Shown one piece after another: positions 31,785 through 40,847 of a stretch of 40,908 bases of DNA (positions are counted from its first letter, which is position 1; each line of letters starts with the position of its first letter). Under the pieces are notes generated by a model that worked only from the letters and a program-made list of their open reading frames with translations, was not told the DNA's origin and did no database searches. The position numbers and the translations under genes were made by a program. Origin of the DNA: an uncultured Bacteroidota bacterium (lineage in GTDB: Bacteria > Bacteroidota > Bacteroidia > AKYH767-A > JABDAW01); assembly GCA_903844645.1 (NCBI GenBank), contig CAIMUP010000002.1, forward strand, positions 1 to 40,908. Reading direction: 5' to 3'.

Positions 31785-34712
31785 ATGAAACAATTTAAAC
31801 ACAGTATTTGCATCGTCTTATTGATGATCGCCTTAGCTCCGGTTACAAACGTATCAGGACAAACGAAAAAGAAGGATTACACCTTCGTAACATTACAGAA
31901 TGATCCTTTAAAAGCAAGGATTTACACCCTTGCCAATGGCTTGACGGTGTATATGACGGTGTATAAAGATGCTCCTCGTATCCAAACCTACATCGCCGTG
32001 AAGGCAGGCAGTAAAACCGACCCGGCAGATGCTACGGGCTTGGCACATTACTTAGAACATATGCTGTTTAAAGGTACTGATAAGTTCGGGTCGAAGGATT
32101 ACACCAAAGAGAAACCAGAATTAGATAAGATTGTGGATTTATATGAAGTATATCGTTCCACTACCGATGTAGAACAAAGGAAAATCATCTATCATCAGAT
32201 TGATAGCGTTTCTGGTGTCGCAGCGAAGTTTGCCATTGCCAATGAATACGATAAAATGATGGCGACTATCGGGGCTAAAGGCACGAATGCTTACACATGG
32301 GTAGAGCAAACGGTGTATGTAAACGATATTCCATCGAATCAAATGGAGAAATGGTTGACAATAGAATCAGAGCGTTTCCGTAATCCGGTGATGCGCATAT
32401 TCCATACCGAATTAGAAGCGGTTTATGAAGAAAAAAATCGCGGTTTGGATAATGACGGAGAAAAAGAATTTGAGGCATTAATGGCGGGTTTATGGCAAAA
32501 ACATTCCTATGGAACCCAAACAACCATAGGCACCATTGATCATTTGAAGAATCCTTCAATAAAGAAGATTAAAGAATATTTAGCCAAGTATTATGTCCCG
32601 AATAATATGGCGATTTGCCTCTCCGGTGACTTCGATCCTGATGAAACAATCAAGATGATTGATGCTAAGTTTGGTGCTATGCCTTACAAAGAAGTGCCTG
32701 TCTTTAATCCTCCGGTGGAAACCCCTATTACCCAGCCTATAGTGAAAGAAGTTAACGGTCCTGAAGCGGCAACGATGATGCTGGGCTACCGTTTTGGTGG
32801 GGCTGCTACCCGTGATGCCGACATGATTACTGTTATTGACAGATTATTAGGAAATGGCACTGCGGGCTTGATTGATTTGGATTTGAATCAAAAACAAAAA
32901 GTGCTTAATTCAAGTTCTTCTACCTTAATTTTCAAAGATTATTCCGCCCATATTTTGAGTGCCGACCCCAAAGAAGGGCAGACCTTGGAGCAATTGCGTG
33001 ATTTGTTATTGGCAGAGATGGATAAAATCAAAAAAGGCGAATTCCCTGATGATTTAATGACGGCTATTATTACCGATATGCGTTTACAAGAAACCAAGAC
33101 CTATGAAGGGAATAGAGGTCGTGCGGATGCCTTCGTTGAAGCCGCTATTTTAGGATTGGATTGGAAGGATAAAGTAGGCAAGATAGACCGCTTGGCAAAG
33201 ATTACTAAGCAAGACGTGATCGAATTCGCAAACAAGAATTACAGAGAAAACTATGTCATCGTTTATAAGCGTACCGGCGAGGATAAAACCGTGAAGAAAG
33301 TAGATAAACCCGCCATTACTCCGGTGGAAGTGAACCGCGAAAGCAAGTCTCCTTTTGTGCAAGCGATCATTGACGGTAAAACGCCCGACATTCAGCCGGT
33401 GTTTATAGATTATAACAAAGACATCAAACATTTGAAATTGAAAAATGGTGTTACGATCAACTATAAATCGAACACAGAAAACAACCTTTTCGACCTTTAT
33501 TATTTAGTCAATATGGGTACCGATAACGATAAGAAATTGGGCATTGCATTAAGCTATCTTTCCTATCTCGGCACATCGAAATACACCCCTGCCGCTATCC
33601 AACAGGAGTTCTATAAATTGGGATGTTCGTTCTCTGTCGAGGCTAATGATGACCAAGTGTGGGTAAGCTTGAGCGGCTTGACGGATAACTTCTCGGCTGC
33701 CGTCCAATTATTCGAAAGTTTGCTGGCTGATGCCATGCCCAATAAAGATGCGTACAGCAGCCTCGTAAAAGACATTATTAAGAAACGGGGTGATGCTAAA
33801 TTAGATAAAAATACCATCCTCTGGTCAGCGATGTATAACTACGGCGTGTATGGTAAAAAGTCTTCCTTCACCGATATTTTATCGGAGGTACAATTAAACG
33901 AAATAAAGCCCGAAGAATTGGTTACTATTATTAAAAATGTTACCTCTTATCCGCATCATATCTTGTATTACGGACCGGCTGATACGACCGCCCTTACTAC
34001 AACCTTGAACAAATTCCACAAAGTCCCTGCGACCTACAAAACTATTCCCCCTGCCACAAAATATGTCCAGTTGCCGACCGATAGTAACCGTGTTTTCGTC
34101 ATCAATTACGATATGAAACAAGCCGAAATCATCATGCTCTCGAAGGGTGAATTATATAACAAAACGAATGTCCCGACCTTGACGGCATACAACGAATATT
34201 TCGGTGGCAATATGTCGTCCATCGTATTCCAAGACATGCGTGAATCAAAGGCTTTGGCGTATTCTGTGTTCTCAAATTTCCAATCGCCACAGCGTAAAGA
34301 AAAGGCGCATTACAATATGGCGTACATCGGTACGCAAGCCGATAAATTCCCGGAAGCAATGGTTGGGATGACGGCGTTATTAACGAATATGCCGGAGTCT
34401 CCCACGAATTTTTCGACCTCAAAAGATGCGATCTTAAAGAAAATCCAGACCGAGCGAATCACGAAAGCAAGGGTGCTGTTTAATTACGAGAATGCCCAAA
34501 AATTAGGCTTGGATTATGACATAAGAAAGGATACCTATCAGAAGGTTCCGACGATGACTTTGAATGATATCAAAACCTTCCAAAACAAATACGTGAAAGC
34601 CGATAAATATACCATCATGGTCTTGGGCGATAAAGCCAAATTAGACATTAAAGTATTGGAAAAATATGGCAAAGTATCGTTCCTGAATTTGAGTGATGTG
34701 TTCGGGTATTAA
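31785..34712 (+). CDS. M16 (insulinase-like) zinc metallopeptidase, exported
   Basis: 975 residues. An N-terminal signal peptide (HSICIVLLMIALAPVTNVSG) is followed by an M16 catalytic domain. HYLEHMLFKG carries the inverted zinc motif H-x-x-E-H (near residue 88). EAVYEEKNRGLDNDG supplies the distal zinc glutamate. The second half has the two non-catalytic M16 halves (VINYDMKQAEIIMLSKGELY, MRESKALAYSVFSNF), so the full four-domain clamshell fits one chain. It likely degrades peptides in the periplasm. A strong terminator follows at 34738-34780. The 27-bp gap to dnaX suggests a shared transcript, though the functions are unrelated. Confidence 0.93.
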   Translation: MKQFKHSICIVLLMIALAPVTNVSGQTKKKDYTFVTLQNDPLKARIYTLANGLTVYMTVYKDAPRIQTYIAVKAGSKTDPADATGLAHYLEHMLFKGTDKFGSKDYTKEKPELDKIVDLYEVYRSTTDVEQRKIIYHQIDSVSGVAAKFAIANEYDKMMATIGAKGTNAYTWVEQTVYVNDIPSNQMEKWLTIESERFRNPVMRIFHTELEAVYEEKNRGLDNDGEKEFEALMAGLWQKHSYGTQTTIGTIDHLKNPSIKKIKEYLAKYYVPNNMAICLSGDFDPDETIKMIDAKFGAMPYKEVPVFNPPVETPITQPIVKEVNGPEAATMMLGYRFGGAATRDADMITVIDRLLGNGTAGLIDLDLNQKQKVLNSSSSTLIFKDYSAHILSADPKEGQTLEQLRDLLLAEMDKIKKGEFPDDLMTAIITDMRLQETKTYEGNRGRADAFVEAAILGLDWKDKVGKIDRLAKITKQDVIEFANKNYRENYVIVYKRTGEDKTVKKVDKPAITPVEVNRESKSPFVQAIIDGKTPDIQPVFIDYNKDIKHLKLKNGVTINYKSNTENNLFDLYYLVNMGTDNDKKLGIALSYLSYLGTSKYTPAAIQQEFYKLGCSFSVEANDDQVWVSLSGLTDNFSAAVQLFESLLADAMPNKDAYSSLVKDIIKKRGDAKLDKNTILWSAMYNYGVYGKKSSFTDILSEVQLNEIKPEELVTIIKNVTSYPHHILYYGPADTTALTTTLNKFHKVPATYKTIPPATKYVQLPTDSNRVFVINYDMKQAEIIMLSKGELYNKTNVPTLTAYNEYFGGNMSSIVFQDMRESKALAYSVFSNFQSPQRKEKAHYNMAYIGTQADKFPEAMVGMTALLTNMPESPTNFSTSKDAILKKIQTERITKARVLFNYENAQKLGLDYDIRKDTYQKVPTMTLNDIKTFQNKYVKADKYTIMVLGDKAKLDIKVLEKYGKVSFLNLSDVFGY

Positions 34713-34737
34713 GGAATCTTAAAACCCTGTTCTTTAA

Positions 34738-34780
34738 TAGCCCCTGACGGATGAAAAATCGGTCAGGGGCTATCTTTTTT
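34738..34780 (+). terminator. Strong rho-independent terminator
   Basis: TAGCCCCTGAC pairs with GTCAGGGGCTA around an A-rich loop and is followed by TCTTTTTT. It is 25 bp after the M16 stop and abuts the RelE gene's stop on the other strand, so it serves both. Confidence 0.9.
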
Positions 34781-35045
34781 AAGGGAAGTACCGGTAAATT
34801 TCTTTTCTTATAAGAAACCGGGCAATTTCGATTTGATTATTATTGTTATAAATCCCAAAACGATAATCCCCAATACGAATCCTATAATGGTGTTTGTAGC
34901 CGATTAATTTTCTAAGGTTTTGTATCTCGGATAATGATTTTGCATTTTCGATTTCTTCAATAACAGAAAGGATTTTCCCCTTCAATTTTTTGTCCCTTAT
35001 TTTAGAAATATCCTTGTTGAAGGAATCGCTGAAGATGACCTCCAT
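34779..35045 (-). CDS. RelE/ParE-superfamily toxin
   Basis: 88 residues. MEVIFSDSFNKDISKIRDKK and LRKLIGYKHHYRIRIGDYRF then GIYNNNNQIEIARFLIRKEIY match the compact fold of RelE-type mRNA interferases (basic patch, RIRIGDYR, aromatic C-terminus). The ending YRYFP lies near the active site in this fold. It is second in the operon, 2 bp after the antitoxin gene. It probably cleaves mRNA at the ribosome; a gyrase (ParE) target cannot be excluded from sequence. Confidence 0.88.
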   Translation of the reverse strand: MEVIFSDSFNKDISKIRDKKLKGKILSVIEEIENAKSLSEIQNLRKLIGYKHHYRIRIGDYRFGIYNNNNQIEIARFLIRKEIYRYFP

Positions 35046-35047
35046 CC

Positions 35048-35245
35048 TTAGTTTTTCAGCTTCTTCATGATAGTTTCGCGAGAAACTTTTTTTGATTTCC
35101 TTCCCTCGTCAATAGCATTGGCAAGACCAATATCTTCCACCATTTCGAGAGTCAGTTCCGTCCCTTTAATGTTCATTCGGTGTGCAATTTCGAGGAGTAA
35201 TTTGGCTTCCCGTTGGTCTTTAGCTTCCAATAAAATGTGTGTCAT
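35048..35245 (-). CDS. Antitoxin partner of the RelE-type toxin
   Basis: 65 residues: LEAKDQREAKLLLEIAHRMN, then IKGTELTLEMVEDIGLANAI and a lysine-rich end (DEGRKSKKVSRETIMKKLKN). The length, charge pattern and first position in the operon fit an antitoxin; I do not recognise a clear ribbon-helix-helix or HTH motif. A TATCTTTG promoter lies 45 bp upstream at 35290-35297. Confidence 0.82.
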   Translation of the reverse strand: MTHILLEAKDQREAKLLLEIAHRMNIKGTELTLEMVEDIGLANAIDEGRKSKKVSRETIMKKLKN

Positions 35246-35289
35246 TTTTATTAATTATTTAATAGCAATTCGCTATGGTTTATTCGCGG

Positions 35290-35297
35290 CAAAGATA
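35290..35297 (-). promoter_or_regulatory. Bacteroidota -7 element TATCTTTG for the toxin-antitoxin operon
   Basis: The minus-strand site TATCTTTG followed by CCGCG lies 45 bp upstream of the antitoxin ATG, leaving an AT-rich leader. Confidence 0.6.
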
Positions 35298-35467
35298 AGG
35301 AAAATAGAGGTAATCATTTTACTTTTCGCCCTCTTCCGTTCTTAATTCAAGAGAATTATTCAAGGTATCTCGATAGTGTGATTTGGTATCGGTATTATCG
35401 AATTATGTACCGCATTCGGCTTATTAAATACCCCGAAAACTGGATGCAATTCCTCGATCATTAGATT

Positions 35468-35777
35468 CCAAGTCGAGACCTTCTAACCAAGTATCGTATC
35501 CATTTACCACTTTATTATAATGATATGGTCATTCATTAAAATGAATAACTATATCATTATAATGAAAAACCCGTTTACTATAATGAATAACTACATCACT
35601 ATAATGAATGACTAATTACCAGACATGAATGACCACTTCATGTGTGGTAATTAGTCTTTCATTATAGTAAAAGACTATTTCATTATACTAAAATAGTTAT
35701 TCATTATAATATAGTGGTATTTCACTTCAATAAAGTGGTAAATGGGTACGATACTTGGTTTAAAGGTCTCGACTTGG
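35468..35777. repeat. 310-bp inverted repeat built of 21-bp units (array 9)
   Basis: CCAAGTCGAGACC (35468-35480) is matched by GGTCTCGACTTGG (35765-35777). CATTTACCACTTTATT (35501-35516) is matched by AATAAAGTGGTAAATG (35729-35744). The arms are made of AATGAATAAC and ATTATA-bearing 21-mers. The left arm has three full units before AATGAATGACTAATTACC; the right arm, read as its complement, has two. The inner dyad (TAATTACCA / TGGTAATTA, centre 35633) is therefore displaced by 10.5 bp from the outer centre (35622.5). It lies between the toxin-antitoxin promoter and the gene at 36032. Confidence 0.88.
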
Positions 35778-36031
35778 CGTCAAATAGAGGCGGTATTTAT
35801 TTCCACAGATGCAGTAATTAATAGAAGAGATTCGTCATTTTGTATAGAAGTCAAGGTATTTAATCCGGTACTGACGGAATTCCTACAAATACTCTCGAAA
35901 TGGGAATAAATTCCTTTGAAAAATAGGCAGGGGATTACGAAAACTATTTCGGATAAGAAGGGATTGAATTACGATCTGTCTTCATCCATTTCAACCCCGA
36001 TGATCCGTGTTGTATTTTCGGATAGTGGTAC
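35778..36031. other. Intergenic, nothing recognised
   Basis: AT-rich non-coding DNA with no gene or clear repeat; faint resemblance to the left flank of the inverted repeat (AATACC and GACTT motifs) is not convincing. Confidence 0.4.
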
Positions 36032-36724
36032 TTAATTTACCATCTTTTGGATCACATCAGACATGCCTTGCGGTCCTTTATTGGTGATTAATTCATGCCT
36101 GAAATAGGCATATTTTCCAGGCGTCAAACCAACTATTTTGGTTTTGCATTTTACCGTTGGCTGCAACCTGATCCATGAAATTCCATCCTCGGAATACATC
36201 CAATCGTGACAGGAATAACGCCCGCCTCCGCCGGCTTTCAAATTGATAGAACCGGTCTCAATTCCATCTTTTACTTTAAAGACATTCTTCTGCTGGATAG
36301 CGATTCCTTTGACATGAAATTTTCCGGATTGAATAATAATAATCGCGTTAGTTCTGTCATTTTCAGAGGCAATTTGGAACTGATACATCACCCCTTTGAT
36401 GGCATTATGCAGACTCATCCAGGCACCCTTGCGCTCATCCCCTTTTGACTTTTTATACGCCTTCAACAAGTTGCTGATGTTGAGAATTGTGGCATCATCA
36501 ATCACCACCCATACATTGCCTGTAATGGCTTTCAGAATCTCACCACTCTGTTTGCATCTGTCGCCAAATTTCTTCCCGAATTTAGTAATCGCAGTGATGA
36601 CATGGGTGATGGAAGGCAACGCCATCATCACGATATGCACGCCGCGATACTTCTTTTTACAGTGATTCCTTTTGAACCATTCCTTGCCCGCTTCCGAATT
36701 GATAACATAAATTTTACTTCCCAT
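36032..36724 (-). CDS. Hypothetical protein with a fibronectin-III-like C-terminus
   Basis: 230 residues. The start MGSKIYVINSEAGKEWFKRN and the basic N-terminal half (KKFGDRCKQSGEILK, KAYKKSKGDERKGAWMS) have no family I recognise. The last 90 residues (WMYSEDGISWIRLQPTVKCK, then TKIVGLTPGKYAYFRHELI) look like a fibronectin type III or similar beta-sandwich strand pattern. No signal peptide. Promoter TAAATTTG (36788-36795) lies 64 bp upstream. The same build occurs in some uncharacterised Bacteroidota proteins; role unknown. Confidence 0.7.
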   Translation of the reverse strand: MGSKIYVINSEAGKEWFKRNHCKKKYRGVHIVMMALPSITHVITAITKFGKKFGDRCKQSGEILKAITGNVWVVIDDATILNISNLLKAYKKSKGDERKGAWMSLHNAIKGVMYQFQIASENDRTNAIIIIQSGKFHVKGIAIQQKNVFKVKDGIETGSINLKAGGGGRYSCHDWMYSEDGISWIRLQPTVKCKTKIVGLTPGKYAYFRHELITNKGPQGMSDVIQKMVN

Positions 36725-36787
36725 TTTCTTAGTTTTAATTTCGCTTACTCTACTCGGTTTTCGGCATACCCGTTTCGTTTAATGCCG

Positions 36788-36795
36788 CAAATTTA
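36788..36795 (-). promoter_or_regulatory. Bacteroidota -7 element TAAATTTG
   Basis: The minus-strand site TAAATTTG followed by CGGCATT lies 64 bp upstream of the ATG at 36724. Confidence 0.5.
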
Positions 36796-36814
36796 CTTTA
36801 ATTAATAAGAACCG

Positions 36815-37534
36815 TTACAGGTAATAATCCTTCGTCATCTCGATATACGCCTCCGAGTAGGCGTTATCGTCTTCGTGGATAAAAAGTTCGGTTGTAATGA
36901 CCTCGGTTTTGTGGAAAGAAAACTGCATCATCAATCGTTTTTCAGGCTTCTCTTTTCTGGATTTCACCCTCATTATTTCATTCAGAAACAAACCCTCGAC
37001 CCGCATCTTTTCAATGAAAATAGTACCCTCGGTTAATGGCAGAATGACATAGAATTTCCCGTGCTCGCTTAATAAAATTCGTACCCCATCGGCGAGATCC
37101 TCGAATGAGAGATTGTCGGTATGTCGGGCTTTATTCCTTCCCTCCTCGGCAGGTTTGAAAGTCTCATCGAAGTACGGAGGATTGCTGATGATAAGGTCGA
37201 ATTTCTGATCCGCCTCCTTGGAATAATCCTGCAAAGAAATTTTATGAATACTGATTTTATCCTTCCAAATCGAAGCATTGACGTTATCCTTCGCCTGCAT
37301 CACGGCATTGTCATCAATATCTATGGCATCAATCTTAGCCTCCGATTTTTGGGCAAGCATCATCGCGATAATTCCCGTTCCGGTACCAATATCAAGGATC
37401 GTTTTAACCGAATTCAGTTCATGCCTCGAGACCCATGAACCCAGTAGGACCGCATCGGTACCGACCTTCATGGCACATTTATCTTGCCGCACAATAAACT
37501 GTTTGAAATGGAAAGAAGAATCATTCATAAGCAT
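36815..37534 (-). CDS. tRNA1(Val) adenine37-N6-methyltransferase-like protein (TrmN6/YfiC family)
   Basis: 239 residues, normal for YfiC/TrmN6. FHFKQFIVRQDKCAMKVGTD is the family N-terminus. ILDIGTGTGIIAMMLAQKS is the SAM loop, IDAIDIDDNAVMQA the adenine-binding acidic loop, and LIISNPPYFDE the NPPY catalytic motif for exocyclic amino methylation. It methylates N6 of A37 in tRNA. ATGs at 37534 and 37528 are both possible starts. The gene is alone on its strand; the rnr stop is 100 bp upstream. Confidence 0.9.
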   Translation of the reverse strand: MLMNDSSFHFKQFIVRQDKCAMKVGTDAVLLGSWVSRHELNSVKTILDIGTGTGIIAMMLAQKSEAKIDAIDIDDNAVMQAKDNVNASIWKDKISIHKISLQDYSKEADQKFDLIISNPPYFDETFKPAEEGRNKARHTDNLSFEDLADGVRILLSEHGKFYVILPLTEGTIFIEKMRVEGLFLNEIMRVKSRKEKPEKRLMMQFSFHKTEVITTELFIHEDDNAYSEAYIEMTKDYYL

Positions 37535-37633
37535 CCAAAATTAGTTTTTCGTCGGGAATATGTGGTGATTTCTTTGGATAAAATTCCGAACATAAAACCT
37601 ATCCCTGCAAAAGAGAATTAGTAGAAACGAGAA

Positions 37634-39772
37634 CTACTTCTTGAGCAAGAAAAAATCAATTTGTTTCCTTGCCAAGTCCGTTGATTTTATCTTCACGAAA
37701 ACGGTATCGCCAAGCTGATACCGCTTCTTTTTCCGGGTACCGATGAGACAGAAATTCTTTTCATCGAACTCGTAAAAGTCATCATCAATATCGCGCAGCC
37801 TTACCATGCCTTCGCATTTGTTTTCAATGATCTCGACATACATTCCCCACTCTGATACTCCTGATATTAAGCCTTCAAAAACAATCCCGGTCTTCTTCTG
37901 CATGAACTGAACTTGTTTGAATTTAATGGAATTCCGTTCCGCTTTGGTAGCCTTCATTTCCTTGTCAGATGCATGCTTGCAAGCGTTCTCATACAAGGTA
38001 GCATCTACAGGTTTACCACCTTTTAGGTAATGCTCCAACAAGCGATGCACCATCACATCAGGATAGCGGCGAATGGGCGAAGTGAAGTGTGTATAATACT
38101 CGAAAGCCAAGCCGTAATGCCCAATATTGTTGGTGGTATAGACAGCTTTACTCATCGTACGAATAGCAAGTTGTTCCAATACATTCTGTTCCTTTTTGCC
38201 ATGCACATCACTCATCAATTTGTTTAAGGAATGAGATATTTCTTTATGCGTTTTGGTATTAATTTTATAACCAAACTTATTTGCGAAAGCAGCAAACGAA
38301 TTCAACTTATCAGTTACAGGAACATCGTGCACACGATAGACAAAAGGTTGTTTCTCGCCATCCTTACTTTTATTCTTTCCGATGAATTCAGCAACGCGTT
38401 TATTCGCCAAGAGCATGTATTCTTCAATCAGTTTATTGGAATCTTTATTCTCTTTTACATACACTTCCAGGGGCATACCTTTGTCATCCAAACGAAACTT
38501 TACTTCTTCTTTTTCAAAGCCAATAGCACCATTCTTGAAGCGTTCTTTACGCATCTTCACAGCTATCTTATTCATGATATTTATCTCAATAGATAAGTCG
38601 CCTTTGCCAGTCTCTATCACGGTTTGAGCTTCCTCGTAAGTGAATCTTCTTATCGAATGAATCACCGTCTTTCCAAACCATTCATTCAATACTTTCCCTT
38701 CTTCATTCAATTCAAAGACTGCCGAGAAACAAAGTTTATCTTCATTGGGGCGTAGGGAACAAAGATTATTACTCAACTTCTCCGGCAGCATCGGAATGAC
38801 CCTATCCACAAGGTACACAGATGTTCCTCGATACTCGGATTCATCATCCAAAGCCGTCTGTGGTTTCATATAATGCGATACATCGGCGATGTGAACTCCC
38901 ACTTCTATATTTCCATTATCCAACCGCTGAAAAGACAGCGCATCATCAAAGTCCTTGGCATCGTAAGGGTCAATGGTGAAGGTGGTTATCTTCCTGAAAT
39001 CTTTCCTTCCTGCCAAATCTTTCTTCGTAATCTTATCCGAAATCTGTTCACTCTCCGCCAAAGCTTCCTTTGTAAATTGCAATGGAAATCCTATCTCTGC
39101 AAGGATGCCATCCATCTCGGCATCATTCTCTCCGGGCCATCCGAGTACCTTCTTTATTTTCCCTATCGGATTTTTCATTCCCTCTGCCCAATCGGTGATT
39201 TCGGCAATGGCTTTTTGTCCGTTTTGCGCCTTGTTAAGATCCTTCATCGGGATGAAAATATCGACATGAATCTTATCGCTATCAGGGACGAGGAAGGCAA
39301 GTTTAGGGGTCATTTGCACGATACCTACGAACTCTGTCTTTGCCCGTTTGATGATCTGTACCACTTCGCCTTCCATCTTTTCTTTCTTGCGCTTTGCGAA
39401 TAAAGAAATCTTGATGCGGTCGCCATCCAAAGCATTCTTCACATTGCGAGGCGAGATAAAGATGTCGTCATCATATCCATCAACAGAGAGATATGCCGCA
39501 CCGCGAGAGGTGAAATCAATGATCCCTTCCACGAAAGAATGTACCGGTTTGAGCTTATATTTCCCTCTGTCCACATCTATTATCTTCCCCGAAATCATGA
39601 GGGCTTCCAGCGAATCAGCAATAATCTTCCGGTCATTTTTCTTGTGGAGATGCAGTGCATGAGCCACTTGTTTATAATTGAAAGTCTTGCTCGGATTCTT
39701 CCTGAAGATGTCTATCAACACGCCTTCCAAAGCGGCTTGGAGGGCGGGTGCTTTTGTTTTTTTATCTGCCAT
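37634..39772 (-). CDS. rnr: Ribonuclease R
   Basis: 712 residues, typical of a compact RNase R. A winged-helix N-terminus (LIDIFRKNPSKTFNYKQVAH) is followed by cold-shock domains. The RNB catalytic domain has DPYDAKDFDDALSF with its metal-binding aspartates, then HIADVSHYM and YLVDRVIPMLPEKLSNNLCS. A C-terminal S1 domain (VFEGLISGVSEWGMYVEI) completes it. It is a 3'-to-5' exoribonuclease for structured RNA decay and rRNA quality control. The promoter (TAATTTTG at 39815-39822) shares a palindrome with the divergent methyltransferase gene. Confidence 0.96.
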   Translation of the reverse strand: MADKKTKAPALQAALEGVLIDIFRKNPSKTFNYKQVAHALHLHKKNDRKIIADSLEALMISGKIIDVDRGKYKLKPVHSFVEGIIDFTSRGAAYLSVDGYDDDIFISPRNVKNALDGDRIKISLFAKRKKEKMEGEVVQIIKRAKTEFVGIVQMTPKLAFLVPDSDKIHVDIFIPMKDLNKAQNGQKAIAEITDWAEGMKNPIGKIKKVLGWPGENDAEMDGILAEIGFPLQFTKEALAESEQISDKITKKDLAGRKDFRKITTFTIDPYDAKDFDDALSFQRLDNGNIEVGVHIADVSHYMKPQTALDDESEYRGTSVYLVDRVIPMLPEKLSNNLCSLRPNEDKLCFSAVFELNEEGKVLNEWFGKTVIHSIRRFTYEEAQTVIETGKGDLSIEINIMNKIAVKMRKERFKNGAIGFEKEEVKFRLDDKGMPLEVYVKENKDSNKLIEEYMLLANKRVAEFIGKNKSKDGEKQPFVYRVHDVPVTDKLNSFAAFANKFGYKINTKTHKEISHSLNKLMSDVHGKKEQNVLEQLAIRTMSKAVYTTNNIGHYGLAFEYYTHFTSPIRRYPDVMVHRLLEHYLKGGKPVDATLYENACKHASDKEMKATKAERNSIKFKQVQFMQKKTGIVFEGLISGVSEWGMYVEIIENKCEGMVRLRDIDDDFYEFDEKNFCLIGTRKKKRYQLGDTVFVKIKSTDLARKQIDFFLLKK

Positions 39773-39808
39773 AGTTAAAAGTGTTTAGGGTTTAAAGTTT
39801 GAGGTATT

Positions 39809-39854
39809 AGGATGCAAAATTATAAAACTTTAAACTTTAATAGCTTTGCATCCT
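39809..39854. promoter_or_regulatory. Palindromic divergent promoter pair
   Basis: AGGATGCAAA (39809-39818) and TTTGCATCCT (39845-39854) are perfect inverted copies. On the minus strand this gives TAATTTTG-CATCCT for rnr (39815-39822). On the plus strand it gives TAGCTTTG-CATCCT (39841-39848) for the gene at 39870. Both -7 elements and both probable start sites are symmetrical. Confidence 0.6.
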
Positions 39855-39869
39855 GAAATCAAATACCAA

Positions 39870-40673
39870 ATGTCTGCAATACCTTATTCCCAATTCTTAT
39901 TCCGTGCCAAGAGTTACCTGAAATACTTCCTCCATGCCAAAAGCAAGCACCGCATCCATTCTCCCTTCGTCTTTGATTTATTCACCAATGTTATTACGAA
40001 TGAGGGTGAATATTATGCTTATGAAAGATTGGAACGGTTGCGGCAGCGGCTATTGAATAATCATGCTGAAATTGTAGTAACAGATTTCGGTGCCGGCTCA
40101 TCCATTAATAATTCTACGAAGAGAAAAATTTCCAATATTGCCCATCATTCCCTGCAACCGGAGAAGTATGCCAAGCTCCTCTTTCGATTGATTAATAATT
40201 TCCAGCCAAAGCAGGTGCTTGAATTGGGTACTTCCCTCGGGCTTACGACATTATACCAAAGCATTCCCGTTCCCAATGCCCAATTCATCACCCTCGAAGG
40301 TTGTCCCACGACTGCCGAAATTGCTCAAGAGAATTTCAATCATTTCAAACAAGAGAACATCAAAATCATAGTCGGCAATTTCGATGAAACATTGGCGAAA
40401 GCCCTTATAGATATGCCGCTGCTCGACTATGTTTTCTTTGATGGCAACCATCGCTACGAACCCACGATGTGGTATTTCAATCAATGTATTGAAAACATTC
40501 ATGAAGATACCGTTTTTATCTTCGATGATATTCATTGGAGCAAAGAAATGGAACAGGCTTGGAATGAAATCAGGCAAGATTCGAGAGTAACGATCACCAT
40601 TGATTTATTCAAAATAGGTATTGTTTTCTTCCGCAAGGGGCAGGTGAAACAGGATTTTGTTTTGCGATATTAA
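39870..40673 (+). CDS. Class I SAM-dependent methyltransferase
   Basis: 267 residues from the ATG at 39870 (MSAIPYSQFLFRAKSYLKYF). The longer frame begins at a TTG inside the promoter palindrome and is rejected. VLELGTSLGLTTLYQSI is the SAM-binding loop. FITLEGCPTTAEIAQENF follows as the acidic loop, and LLDYVFFDGNHRYEPTMWYF resembles O-methyltransferases. The N-terminal KSKHRIHSPFVFDLFTNVI is typical of a Bacteroidota subgroup. The substrate is unknown. Array 10 starts at its stop codon. Confidence 0.88.
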   Translation: MSAIPYSQFLFRAKSYLKYFLHAKSKHRIHSPFVFDLFTNVITNEGEYYAYERLERLRQRLLNNHAEIVVTDFGAGSSINNSTKRKISNIAHHSLQPEKYAKLLFRLINNFQPKQVLELGTSLGLTTLYQSIPVPNAQFITLEGCPTTAEIAQENFNHFKQENIKIIVGNFDETLAKALIDMPLLDYVFFDGNHRYEPTMWYFNQCIENIHEDTVFIFDDIHWSKEMEQAWNEIRQDSRVTITIDLFKIGIVFFRKGQVKQDFVLRY

Positions 40674-40847
40674 GGGGTACGAAAGTGATTTGAAGGGGTA
40701 GGAAGGCATTATGAAGGGGTGGGAAAGCGTTTTGAGGGTATCGGAACACGATTTGAAGGGGTGGGAAGGCATTTTGAAGGTATCGGAAGGCGATTTGAAG
40801 GGGTGGGAAAGCGTTTTGAAGGGGTGGGAAAGCGTTTTGAAGGGGTG
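40672..40847. repeat. 21-bp tandem array 10
   Basis: Eight 21-bp units start at 40672 and repeat to 40839, then a partial unit. The core is AAGGGGTGGGAAAGCGTTTTG, shortened here as AAGGGGTGGGAA then GCGTTTTG. The first unit begins inside the methyltransferase stop codon TAA. Two units carry GGTATCGG in place of GGGTGGG. Confidence 0.9.
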
